Notes under the pieces: generated by a model
What the model saw: the letters and a program-made list of their open reading frames with translations, nothing else
The model's database searches: none
Told to the model about the DNA's origin: nothing
Made by a program: the position numbers and the translations under genes
Source: Betaproteobacteria bacterium
GTDB lineage: Bacteria > Pseudomonadota > Gammaproteobacteria > Burkholderiales > JACQAP01
Direction: 5' to 3'
Assembly (NCBI GenBank): GCA_016194905.1
Contig: JACQAP010000023.1
Span: 1 to 47,076 of the forward strand
Length of the DNA: 47,076 bases
Part shown: in pieces, positions 1 to 7,314 of the stretch
Layout of the letters: each line of letters begins with the position of its first letter
Numbering within the stretch: position 1 is the stretch's first letter

Positions 1-141
1 CTGTGCGACCGCCTGCTGCTAATGGGCCGCCTGGACGAGAAACACGCGTTTACCGGCAAGGACGTGGCCGAAGTGATCAACGAGCTGCAGCAGGAATTCG
101 CGCCCGCGGATCTGCGGATCAACCGGGGAGGGGGAGGTTGA
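1..141 (+). CDS. C-terminal end of an ExeA-like AAA ATPase of the XrtA (exosortase A) locus, partial
   Basis: An open frame enters the window and ends at TGA 139-141, giving 46 residues that begin LCDRLLLMGRLDEKH. This resembles the end of the AAA lid of the GspA/ExeA-like ATPases found in XrtA/PEP-CTERM exopolysaccharide loci (CDR-LLL-G followed by a helix of the EVINEL type). The stop overlaps the ATG of a wecB remnant (TGATG). That agrees with the ATPase-then-wecB order known for XrtA loci in beta-proteobacteria. The window ends with the start of a gene of the same family at 46949, so this is probably one of two copies. The family call rests on a short tail plus context, so it is moderate. 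The catalytic Walker motifs lie outside the window. Confidence 0.55.
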   Translation: MCDRLLLMGRLDEKHAFTGKDVAEVINELQQEFAPADLRINRGGGG

Positions 142-293
142 TGCCATCCCGGTTCGCGGGTGCACCCATGCTCTGCGTAGTGGGCGCGCGCCCGAACTTC
201 ATGAAGATTGCCCCGGTAATCCGGGCCAGGCGGGACGCCAACCCACCTGCGTCACGCTGCGCGAGAACACTGAGCGGCCGATTCCCGCTATAG
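141..293 (+). pseudogene. wecB: wecB (UDP-N-acetylglucosamine 2-epimerase) remnant with internal deletion and frameshift
   Basis: ATG 141 overlaps the stop of the preceding ATPase. The first 28 or so residues contain VVGARPNFMKIAPVIRA, the hallmark N-terminus of non-hydrolysing UDP-GlcNAc 2-epimerases. After about 235 the homology stops. At 245-283 another frame encodes TCVTLRENTERPI, the conserved block that normally lies roughly 240 residues further on. An internal deletion has therefore joined the two ends out of frame, and the reading frame terminates at 293. The usual enzyme is about 370 residues, so this copy cannot be functional. It would have made UDP-ManNAc in the XrtA exopolysaccharide pathway. 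An intact copy may follow the second ATPase beyond the right end of the window (inference). Confidence 0.85.
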
Positions 294-340
294 CAGTTCG
301 GGCATGTGCCGGCCCGGGCGCCCGAAGCACGTCTACCCGC

Positions 341-1306
341 TCATCGTGCCGGGTCGGTCATCAGCGCACGGAAGTAAGCGATCGTGCGGTGCAGACCTTC
401 CTCGAGTTCCGTCACCGGATTCCAATCCAGTATTTTCCGCGCCAGCGTGATGTCGGGTTTCCTCTGCCTCGGGTCGTCGGCTGGCAGTTCTCTGAAAACG
501 ATGCGACTTCTGCTTTCCGGAACGAGCTTCAGCACGCGTTCGGCCAGTTCCAGGATCGTGAACTCGCGCGGATTGCCGAGATTGATCGGTCCGGCGAAAT
601 CCTGGTCGTTGGTCATCATGAGAAGCAAGCCGCTTACGAGGTCATCGACGTACTGAAAGCTGCGCGTCTGGCCGCCATCCCCATACACAGTGATGTCCTC
701 GCCGCGCAGTGCCTGAACGATGAAATTCGATACAACCCGGCCGTCGTTCGGATGCATGTTCGGGCCGTACGTATTGAAAATCCGGACGACGCGGATCGGC
801 AATTTGAACTGCCGGTAATAATCGAAGAACAGTGTTTCCGCGCAGCGCTTGCCCTCGTCGTAGCAAGCCCGCGGACCGATCGGATTGACCCGTCCCCAGT
901 AGCCTTCCGGCTGCGGATGAACATCCGGGTCGCCGTAGACCTCGCTGGTGGAGGCCTGCAGAATTCTTGCCTTGACACGCTTCGCGAGTCCGAGCATGTT
1001 GATAGCACCATGCACCGAGGTCTTGGTAGTCTGGACTGGATCGAACTGGTAATGCACCGGCGAAGCCGGGCAGGCGAGATTGTAGATTTCGTCGACCTCG
1101 ACGAAGAGCGGAAACGTGATGTCGTGGCGCATGAACTCGAAGTTCGGGTGTGCCAGCAGGTCGCGGATATTGTCTTTGCTGCCGGTGAACAAGTTATCCA
1201 CGCAAAGCACGTCGTGCCCCCGCTCGAGAAGCTTCCGGCAAAGATGCGATCCGATGAATCCGGCGCCACCGGTTACAAGAATGCCCTTGTTTATCGCGCT
1301 CCGCAT
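341..1306 (-). CDS. UDP-glucuronate decarboxylase (UDP-xylose synthase), extended SDR
   Basis: Cytosolic extended short-chain dehydrogenase/reductase that oxidises and decarboxylates UDP-glucuronate to UDP-xylose. The sequence has the Rossmann motif GGAGFIGS at the N-terminus, the STSEVYGDP strand with the catalytic Ser/Thr, and the YDEGK active-site Tyr-Lys pair preceded by GPRAC, as is typical of UXS. The later [11 protein letters not shown] and [15 protein letters not shown] blocks also match. The open frame extends to 1330, but the start at 1306 (MRSAINKG) is preferred because AGAAGGGA lies about 8 bases upstream and the length (321 residues) fits the family. It faces away from the operon that begins near 1.6 kb and towards the broken wecB. 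It probably supplies UDP-xylose, or its 4-keto intermediate, for the glycan. dTDP-glucose dehydratase is less likely given the Arg/Asp pattern. Confidence 0.9.
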   Translation of the reverse strand: MRSAINKGILVTGGAGFIGSHLCRKLLERGHDVLCVDNLFTGSKDNIRDLLAHPNFEFMRHDITFPLFVEVDEIYNLACPASPVHYQFDPVQTTKTSVHGAINMLGLAKRVKARILQASTSEVYGDPDVHPQPEGYWGRVNPIGPRACYDEGKRCAETLFFDYYRQFKLPIRVVRIFNTYGPNMHPNDGRVVSNFIVQALRGEDITVYGDGGQTRSFQYVDDLVSGLLLMMTNDQDFAGPINLGNPREFTILELAERVLKLVPESRSRIVFRELPADDPRQRKPDITLARKILDWNPVTELEEGLHRTIAYFRALMTDPAR

Positions 1307-1592
1307 CGCCTGGTCCCTTCTGATTTCCATCGCAGTGGTCTCGAATCTGCAAAAGTATGCCTCAATTCATCTCCCATCTGAACCCAAAAACGGAACAGCC
1401 ATTCTGACGGCTCACCCTTGCGATCGGCAGCATAATATTGTCGGTTTTTAGCCCTGCCATTGGACGCGTTGTGTGGCCATTACATAATCGGTAGAGTGAC
1501 AATGGGTTAAGGTACCATGGGATCAATATTCCTTTGTCAAATGGCGGCGCACAAGAAATAGCGCCTGTTTCAGGCCTAAGGCTATCGTTTCT
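1307..1592. other. Divergent intergenic region, probable promoters for both directions
   Basis: About 285 bases separate the minus-strand UXS gene from the plus-strand membrane-protein operon. The stretch is AT-richer than its surroundings, as expected of a promoter region. No confident -35/-10, sigma-54 or operator motif was recognised, and no coding remnant was found. Confidence 0.3.
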
Positions 1593-2012
1593 TTGATTGA
1601 AATTGCGAGCAAAAGGCGTCTTTCTGTCTCAATTCTTGAGGATATGGCTGTGCAGAAACTGATGAATGCCGATAAGGCTGTGCTGATGGCTGCTTTTGCC
1701 AGGATGGATGTGGTGGCGCTGGCGGTGGCGATGGGGACCGTCTGTGCCATGGGGCTTTTTCTATTGACAGTTACGCTGCTTATCAAAGGCGCGCCTCCAG
1801 GCATGCATATCGGGACTCATTTGGGTCTCCTCGGTATCTATCTGCCGGGATATAGCGTCAGTTGGGCTGGCAGCGTGATCGGTGCGGTTTACGCCTCGAT
1901 CATCGGCGCCCTGATCGGATTTATTTGGGCTGTCTTTTGGAATCTTACGCACTACCTTTACATCATCTTGGTCGTCGTCCGCGCCCACTGGTGGCGTTTG
2001 ATGGCCGATTGA
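1593..2012 (+). CDS. Small membrane protein with one LPGYxVS unit, unknown function
   Basis: A protein of 139 residues if the TTG at 1593 is used. ATG 1644 (MAVQKL) would give 122 residues, but its GAGG lies only 2 bases upstream, so the start is unsettled. One hydrophobic segment spans about residues 39-64. Then comes a conserved loop GxHxxLLGIYLPGYSVSWAGS (LPGYSVS at 84-90), and then a long hydrophobic stretch (93-130) that could be one or two helices. The next gene carries two copies of the same unit, so the two proteins are paralogous and may form a complex in the inner membrane. It heads an operon with that paralogue and a UDP-galactopyranose-mutase-like flavoprotein. I do not recognise the family. 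A role tied to the flavoprotein, for example membrane anchoring or electron or lipid handling, is only inference. Confidence 0.75.
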   Translation: MIEIASKRRLSVSILEDMAVQKLMNADKAVLMAAFARMDVVALAVAMGTVCAMGLFLLTVTLLIKGAPPGMHIGTHLGLLGIYLPGYSVSWAGSVIGAVYASIIGALIGFIWAVFWNLTHYLYIILVVVRAHWWRLMAD

Positions 2013-2072
2013 ACCGGGAATGCCGATTCGGTTGTCCCGTAACGGTTGCACGAAAAATTGAAGACACGAAAA

Positions 2073-2708
2073 ATGGGTGAAAGCGCGTCCACTCAAATAG
2101 ATGAAACTCTTCTACACGCAACGGTCAAGTGGAATACGTTGCTGTTTGCAGGCGCGTGCGGCCTCATGGGCGCCCTGACCTTGTTGTGCGGGACGTATCT
2201 TTCGCTATATCGAGGGTTGCCCAACCCCGGCCATTATTTGAACCTGCTGGGGGTATTTCTACCGGGCTACAGAGTCAGCGCCGGAGGCGCGTGGGTTGGA
2301 TTTCTGTGGGGCGGCTTGATCGGGGCGGTTTCAGGCGCGGTGATTTACCGTATCTACGCGCTCAGCATACGAAAGCAGGTGGCTGATTATTTCGCCGGCG
2401 ATAAATCCGCGCATGATCTTGAATATGTGATCCTGAAGATATATGGCCATTCCCTCGGCCTCGCGCTGGGCGGCATCGCTGCGCTGGGGGTGCTGATCAC
2501 GACGAATTGGCTAGTCATTCGCGGTACCGCGGATGAAAGCATTCATGCGCAGCTATTGTCCCACTATCTTCCTGGGTACTCGGTCAGCTTTTCGGGAAGC
2601 CTCCTTGGTGCATTGGAGATTTTTGTCATCGTCTACCTGTTCTGTCTGCTGCTGGGCGTGGTTTATAACCGCGTTGTCACCTTGCGGCAAAAAGGTGCGA
2701 CACCATGA
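2073..2708 (+). CDS. Membrane protein with two tandem LPGYxVS units, unknown function
   Basis: A 211-residue protein. An upstream in-frame TTG at 2046 is possible, but ATG 2073 is preferred. The two halves repeat each other. Each has a hydrophobic helix (about 22-46 and 128-149), a polar linker, the LPGYRVS (63-69) or LPGYSVS (166-172) motif, a Gly/Ser-rich turn, and a second hydrophobic helix (about 72-98 and 175-198). The halves are joined by a charged segment (99-122). The preceding 139-residue protein is a single unit of the same design. The stop overlaps the start of the flavoprotein gene (ATGA at 2705-2708), which indicates translational coupling. No enzymatic motif is visible. The repeated LPGYxVS loop presumably lies at a membrane face and may bind a partner or a lipid-linked substrate (inference). 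Confidence 0.8.
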   Translation: MGESASTQIDETLLHATVKWNTLLFAGACGLMGALTLLCGTYLSLYRGLPNPGHYLNLLGVFLPGYRVSAGGAWVGFLWGGLIGAVSGAVIYRIYALSIRKQVADYFAGDKSAHDLEYVILKIYGHSLGLALGGIAALGVLITTNWLVIRGTADESIHAQLLSHYLPGYSVSFSGSLLGALEIFVIVYLFCLLLGVVYNRVVTLRQKGATP

Positions 2709-4216
2709 AAAACCCGGGCCATGTAGTAATACTAGGGGCTGGGCCGGCCGGGCTGGCTGCGGGTCATGAATTGAGCATCAACGGCGCAAAAGTGACCGTG
2801 TTGGAACGGAACAATTATGTCGGCGGCTTGTGCCGTACCGTAAAATACAAGGGATACAAGTTCGATCTGGGCGGGCATCGTTGGTTTACCAAGAACGAGG
2901 ATCTTAACACCTGGTTCCGTCGCCTGATGAGCGGCGAGATCGTCATGGTGGACCGCGTCAGCCGCATCTACTATGGCGGCAAATACTTCTTCTACCCGAT
3001 CCGTTTTTCCGACATCCTGAAGAAAACCGGACCATTCACGATACTGCACGCAGGCCTTGCATTTATGTGGGCCGCTCTCGTGCAAGCGATCACCACCAAG
3101 CCGCCGGCCAACATGAAGGAAGCGTACGTCGCGCAGTTTGGCAGCAAGCTGTATGACATGTTTTTCCGCCACTACAGCGAAAAGGTCTGGGGGCGTCCCT
3201 GTAAAGAGCTTTCGGCGGATTGGGTATCCCAGCGCAGCAAAGGCCTGTCGATCTGGACGCTGGTGCGGGAGGCGCTGCTGGGCAACAAAAAAGAGGTAAC
3301 CAGCCTGATCGACAATTTCATGTATCCACGCGATGGTTACGTGCGCATTCCGGAACGCATGGCTGAAGACATACAAGGCCACGGCAATGTGGTGCTGCTC
3401 GGCGCGGGAGTGACCAGGCTCATTTACCATGGCCCCAATGATATTGAAGTGTTTTACCAGCAGGATGGCGCGGAGCGTAGCGTGCGTGCGAACGCGGTTC
3501 TGTCCACCCTTCCGCTCGGGCTGCTGGTGCAAATGCTGACCCCGGCTTGCGGTAAGGACGTGGCAGATGCGGCGCGCGGCCTGGTATTCCGCGACCTGGT
3601 TACCGTTAATGTTATCTTCAAGCGCAAGCAAGTCTCGCCCGATACTTGGCTGTACGTGCAGGACGAGGACGTGTTGTTCGGAAGGCTGCACGAGCCGAAA
3701 AACTGGAGCGCCGCAATGGTGCCTGACGACGAGCATACCTCCGTGGTTCTGGAATGTTTTTGCACGCGGGGCGATTCCGTTTGGCAAATGACCGATGAGC
3801 AAATTGTGCGGCGGTGCCTGAGAGATCTGGTGGATAAACTGAGATTCGTCCGCGATGAGGATTTCGAGGACGCTGCGGTGGTACGCACGACACACGCTTA
3901 TCCGGTCTACGATCTTGAATACGCCAGAAAGATCGACACTATCAAGGCATTTCTGCACGATTTCGAGGGGCTGCACATTGTCGGGCGCGGCGGCACTTTC
4001 CGCTACAACAACGCGGACCACTCGATTGAGATGGGGCTGCTGCTTGGCCGCAAACTGCTGGGTTATGACGTCGACCACCTCGCCGTGAATACGGAACCGG
4101 AATACCAGGAGATAAAGCAGGGCGATGCGATCCAGCGCGATCATTTTACGGATGCGGAATCGTCCTCCGGAGATCAGCCAAAATCCGCGCGAAGCAAACG
4201 GCTCGTTGTTGATTGA
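2705..4216 (+). CDS. FAD-dependent oxidoreductase, UDP-galactopyranose-mutase / amine-oxidase-like
   Basis: A 503-residue flavoprotein. The N-terminus has the dinucleotide-binding fold (VVILGAGPAGLAAG at about 8-20, then LERNNYVGGLC with the ribose-binding Glu). GGHRWFTKN follows near residue 60, as in UDP-galactopyranose mutases and related protoporphyrinogen-oxidase-like enzymes. The C-terminal FAD motif reads IVGRGGTFRYNNADHSIEMG, the usual closing block where the flavin contacts a helix dipole. True Glf proteins are about 370-400 residues, so this longer relative may act on another nucleotide sugar or lipid-linked sugar. ATGA overlap with the upstream LPGYxVS membrane protein suggests that they are made in fixed ratio and may work together at the membrane. 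Confident as a flavoprotein; the substrate is unknown. Confidence 0.85.
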   Translation: MKNPGHVVILGAGPAGLAAGHELSINGAKVTVLERNNYVGGLCRTVKYKGYKFDLGGHRWFTKNEDLNTWFRRLMSGEIVMVDRVSRIYYGGKYFFYPIRFSDILKKTGPFTILHAGLAFMWAALVQAITTKPPANMKEAYVAQFGSKLYDMFFRHYSEKVWGRPCKELSADWVSQRSKGLSIWTLVREALLGNKKEVTSLIDNFMYPRDGYVRIPERMAEDIQGHGNVVLLGAGVTRLIYHGPNDIEVFYQQDGAERSVRANAVLSTLPLGLLVQMLTPACGKDVADAARGLVFRDLVTVNVIFKRKQVSPDTWLYVQDEDVLFGRLHEPKNWSAAMVPDDEHTSVVLECFCTRGDSVWQMTDEQIVRRCLRDLVDKLRFVRDEDFEDAAVVRTTHAYPVYDLEYARKIDTIKAFLHDFEGLHIVGRGGTFRYNNADHSIEMGLLLGRKLLGYDVDHLAVNTEPEYQEIKQGDAIQRDHFTDAESSSGDQPKSARSKRLVVD

Positions 4217-4249
4217 GTTCGTCCTGCCCGCATCCGAAGTGGTGCCGGC

Positions 4250-5389
4250 ATGCCGAATGCTTACCAGTCTTCCAGCCGACCAATCCAAGCCTTCGACACC
4301 GAGCTGACTGCACCGATACTTGTCGAATCCAGCCGCATGATGCTTGTACCGGATAATTCTTCGATCCGGGTAGCCGTGGTGGGCGCGGGCCTGATGGGGC
4401 GTTGGCATGCCTATGCCGCGCAACGCCTCGGCGCGGAAGTCGCGGCCATTGTCGATTGCGCACCGGATGCCGCATTGTCCCTGGCGCAAGGCACAGAACG
4501 AGCCGCTGTCTTCACTGAAATAGGCGCCATGCTCGAAGCGGTGCGGCCGCACGTCGTGCATATTTGCACCCCCGTGCCCAGCCACTTGCCGTTGACGCTA
4601 CAGGTGATCGAAGCAGGGGCGCACGCGTTGGTCGAAAAACCGTTGACGCACTTCGCCGCGCAAACTCAAGTATTGCTGCAAAAGGCGCATGAGAAAGGCG
4701 TTCATGTTTGCCCGGTGCATCAATTCGGGTTTCAGAGCGGGGTCGCGCGTGCTGCGAAGGCGCTGAATGGCCTGGGCGATGTATTGCACGCGAATTTCAC
4801 GATCTGCTCGGCGGGCGGCGGGGTAAGAACCGGAGCCGCATTGGACCATATCGTCGGGGATATTCTGCCGCACCCTTTTTCGATTCTTCAGACACTGTGG
4901 CCGGGCAATTCCCTTCAGGCGCAAGGCTGGACTGCGAACAGCAGACGCAATGGCGAGTTGCACGTTCAGGGGAGTACGGGCGGAATTGCGGTCAGCCTCT
5001 ACGTCAGCATGTACGCGCGTCCCACGCGCTGCGATCTGGATATTTTGTGTAGCGGTGGCAGCATCCACCTGAATTTCTTTCATGGATATGCAATTGTTCG
5101 GCACGGAAAACCTTCACGCATGGACAAAGTCGCGCAGCCTTTCCTGTTCGCCGGTAAAACTTTTGCTATCGCCGCAATCAATCTGGCGGGACGCGCATTG
5201 CGCCGCGAGATGGCTTATCCTGGACTGAGCACCTTAATAGGCCGTTTTTACGCGGCGGCAAGGGGTGCAGACGACAACCCCATTTCAGCGCAGGCCACGC
5301 TGGCCGCGGCGATTGTCCGCGAGCATATTATTCAACAGGCGATACCCGGTGTACTGCTTGAATCCGGCAGTGCAGCACCTCGCGTCTGA
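4250..5389 (+). CDS. Gfo/Idh/MocA family NAD(P)-dependent oxidoreductase (first of three)
   Basis: The Rossmann motif VAVVGAGLMGRWHA near the N-terminus and the family signature VEKPLTHFAAQT place this in the Gfo/Idh/MocA sugar-dehydrogenase/oxidoreductase group. The central DHIVGDILPHPFSIL block supplies the conserved Asp/His catalytic region. The frame opens at ATG 4250 (379 residues), but an internal ATG at 4337 would remove about 29 residues that precede the Rossmann fold. Neither start has a clear ribosome-binding site, so the start is uncertain. It lies 33 bases after the flavoprotein gene in the same direction and is probably co-transcribed. Members of this family oxidise or reduce nucleotide-sugar or inositol-type substrates, and the precise one cannot be read here. 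It is not a recent duplicate of the two other family members at 10608 and 44345. Confidence 0.85.
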   Translation: MPNAYQSSSRPIQAFDTELTAPILVESSRMMLVPDNSSIRVAVVGAGLMGRWHAYAAQRLGAEVAAIVDCAPDAALSLAQGTERAAVFTEIGAMLEAVRPHVVHICTPVPSHLPLTLQVIEAGAHALVEKPLTHFAAQTQVLLQKAHEKGVHVCPVHQFGFQSGVARAAKALNGLGDVLHANFTICSAGGGVRTGAALDHIVGDILPHPFSILQTLWPGNSLQAQGWTANSRRNGELHVQGSTGGIAVSLYVSMYARPTRCDLDILCSGGSIHLNFFHGYAIVRHGKPSRMDKVAQPFLFAGKTFAIAAINLAGRALRREMAYPGLSTLIGRFYAAARGADDNPISAQATLAAAIVREHIIQQAIPGVLLESGSAAPRV

Positions 5390-5510
5390 CACGCCTGCGC
5401 TGGTCTGCGTCTTTTCGAAACTGTAGAATTCCGTTCGGGATGAAAAGTATCATTGATGGTTTGGGACTTGAAGTAACCGGCGCTGATCACGCGCTCATCG
5501 CGGGTGCGTT

Positions 5511-6407
5511 GTGAGCATCGACCTCTCCATAGTTGTCGCAGTTTGGCAAGACAAGGCAGGCCTCGCGCAGTGCCTGGCGGGATTCCTGCGGCAACTCGAT
5601 GAAGCATGCGAGTTGATCATCGCCGCGGGTGTCGACCCGCCCGCCGTTCTGCCGGCCGATCCACGACTGCGATGGCTTGCCTGCCCCGAAACATTGCTCA
5701 TTCCCGAGCTCTGGTCGCGGGGTATGGAGCTCGCTAAAGGACGCCGGGTGGCGATCACGACGGCGCACTTCGAGCCAGCGCCCGACTGGGTGCGCGTCGT
5801 GCGCGCCGCGCATGCACGTCTCGACGCCGCGGGGATCGGCGGACCCATCGATGCGCCGCAAGGCGGAAGCGCAAAGGACTGGGGAACCTATTTCCTCCGC
5901 TACAGCAACACATTCCATCTTCTCGGAGAGCGCACAGTGGGGGACATCCCCGGAGATAACGCCTCGTACGATGCAGCTGCGCTGCGGAGACATTGGGCCG
6001 TGATCGGGCGCGGCTTTTGGGAGCCCGATTATCACCGGCTCATTCTTGCCGAGGGCCGCACGCTCGCGTGGGTGCCCGCGATGCGCGTCACGCAGCGGGC
6101 CTCGTACCCGTTCATCACGTTCTGCCGCCAACGGTTGTTGCACGGACGGGAGTTCGGCTCGTCGCGCGTCCGCGAGAAGGCACCCGGTGTGCGGCTCCTC
6201 CGTCTTCTTTTGTCGCCGCTCATCCCAGTGGTCTTCCTGACGAAAATCGCGGGGCGCGTGGCAAGGAGCCGCCGCCACCTCGCGCCGTTCGTCTACTGCC
6301 TTCCAGTCTTGTTCGTGTTCGTGCTGGTGTGGGCGCTCGGCGAGGCTTGGGGGTATCTCTCGCCGATCCCCGCTGTCGCCGACCAGGGAAGGATCGCTGC
6401 ATCATGA
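5511..6407 (+). CDS. GT2-like glycosyltransferase, first of three tandem paralogues, active-site motif altered
   Basis: Starts with GTG at 5511 (MSIDLSIVVAVWQDK). 298 residues with a GT-A N-terminal domain and a hydrophobic C-terminal tail (about 225-290) that likely anchors it to the inner membrane. It matches the two following proteins over its length: the W-x-x-YF-x-RY region (about 125), the D-N-A-S-YD block and a closing WALGEAWGY motif are shared. The position that reads LEDH in the next two paralogues (their DxD-like metal site) reads TTAHF here, so metal-dependent catalysis may be altered or lost. Its end overlaps the next ATG (ATGA at 6404-6407). It opens the GC-rich operon that runs to 12.4 kb. 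It could be a partner subunit or pseudo-enzyme rather than an active transferase (inference). Confidence 0.85.
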   Translation: MSIDLSIVVAVWQDKAGLAQCLAGFLRQLDEACELIIAAGVDPPAVLPADPRLRWLACPETLLIPELWSRGMELAKGRRVAITTAHFEPAPDWVRVVRAAHARLDAAGIGGPIDAPQGGSAKDWGTYFLRYSNTFHLLGERTVGDIPGDNASYDAAALRRHWAVIGRGFWEPDYHRLILAEGRTLAWVPAMRVTQRASYPFITFCRQRLLHGREFGSSRVREKAPGVRLLRLLLSPLIPVVFLTKIAGRVARSRRHLAPFVYCLPVLFVFVLVWALGEAWGYLSPIPAVADQGRIAAS

Positions 6408-7312
6408 CAGGTCAGAAACCGCTCGTATCGGTCGTCATCGCATCGGTTAACGGAATGCCGTCACTCGGCGAGTGCCTCGAGCACATCGTGCGTCAGCAGG
6501 GCGGACACCCCTACGAGGTGCTCGTCGTCGACCGCTGCGGCGAGGCTCTGCGGCAGGATCTCAAGCGCCGCTTTCCGCAGCCGGAGATCCGCGTGCTCGC
6601 CGCGCCGGAGGGCACGTCGATCCCGAAGCTCCGCGCCATGGGCATGGCACAGGCGCGCGGCAAAACGATCGCCATTCTCGAGGACCACTGCAACGTCAAC
6701 CCACGCTGGTTCGACACGATCGCGCGACTTGCGGTCGAGGGGTGCGAGGCGATGGGCGGGCCGGTGAAGAACGGCGCCGTCGACCGGCTCACCGACTGGG
6801 CAGTCTATTTTGTCGAGTACGCGCGTTTCATGCCCCCTATCGCCCCGGGCGAGGTCGGGGCGATCGCAGGCAGCAGCGCCGTCTATGACCGCGAGATGCT
6901 CGGGCGGCTCGGGCCGGAGCTCGGGCAAGAGGTGTGGGAGCACGTTCTCCACGCGCGAATGCGGGAACTGGGCGTGAAGTTCGTGAACGACCCGGGGCTC
7001 GAGGTGGAGCACAAGAAGGTGTTCCCTTTCGGCTACTTCATGTCGCAGCGCTACCACTATTCGCGCTCGTTCGCGGGGATGAGGCTGGAAGGCGCGTCAC
7101 GGGCGAAACGGATCGCCTACGCGGGCGCGACCGTGCTGCTCCCGCCGCTGCTGCTGTGGCGCATGGCGCGAATTCTCGCGGGCAAAGGCGGGCAGATGAG
7201 CCGTTTCGCCGCCGCTCTTCCGCTGCTCCTCGCGTTCATGGCCAGCTACGCGTGGGGCGAGGCGATGGGCGCGCTGACCGGCCCCGGCGACAGCCTCGCG
7301 CGGGTGGAGTAA
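6404..7312 (+). CDS. GT2 glycosyltransferase, second tandem paralogue
   Basis: ATG 6404 overlaps the preceding stop, giving 302 residues. The N-terminus PLVSVVIASVNGMPSL is a typical GT-A nucleotide-binding start. AILEDHCNVNPRWF (about 90-103) carries the acidic metal-binding motif. GSSAVYD (about 165-170) and EVWEHVLHARMRELG form the acceptor-side block. A basic region and one or two hydrophobic helices (about 240-290) close the protein, with YAWGEAMG near the end. This layout suggests a cytoplasmic-face enzyme held at the inner membrane and adding a sugar to a lipid-linked acceptor. The gene sits in the middle of three head-to-tail paralogues, with 2 bases before the next GTG. The sugar donor cannot be inferred. 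Confidence 0.9.
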   Translation: MTGQKPLVSVVIASVNGMPSLGECLEHIVRQQGGHPYEVLVVDRCGEALRQDLKRRFPQPEIRVLAAPEGTSIPKLRAMGMAQARGKTIAILEDHCNVNPRWFDTIARLAVEGCEAMGGPVKNGAVDRLTDWAVYFVEYARFMPPIAPGEVGAIAGSSAVYDREMLGRLGPELGQEVWEHVLHARMRELGVKFVNDPGLEVEHKKVFPFGYFMSQRYHYSRSFAGMRLEGASRAKRIAYAGATVLLPPLLLWRMARILAGKGGQMSRFAAALPLLLAFMASYAWGEAMGALTGPGDSLARVE

Positions 7313-7314
7313 CC

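Noticed and set aside
389..1381. A 330-residue open frame on the plus strand opposite the UDP-xylose synthase gene.
   Set aside because: It mirrors a strongly supported minus-strand gene with all SDR motifs, and its own product has no recognisable motif. It is an antisense shadow caused by high GC.
1331..1592. Sigma-54 promoter upstream of the membrane-protein operon, expected because XrtA loci can be under PrsR control.
   Set aside because: No GG-N10-GC element with the proper flanks was found there.
2732..4585. A 617-residue minus-strand open frame opposite the flavoprotein.
   Set aside because: The plus strand encodes a flavoprotein with N- and C-terminal FAD motifs. The minus frame is His/Arg/Gln-rich without motifs and crosses gene borders.
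5440..5514. A 24-residue open frame (MKSIIDGLGLEVTGADHALI...) ending over the GTG start of the first GT2 gene.
   Set aside because: No ribosome-binding site and no family match. It may be a leader peptide or the tail of an older gene, but length and evidence are too small to call it.
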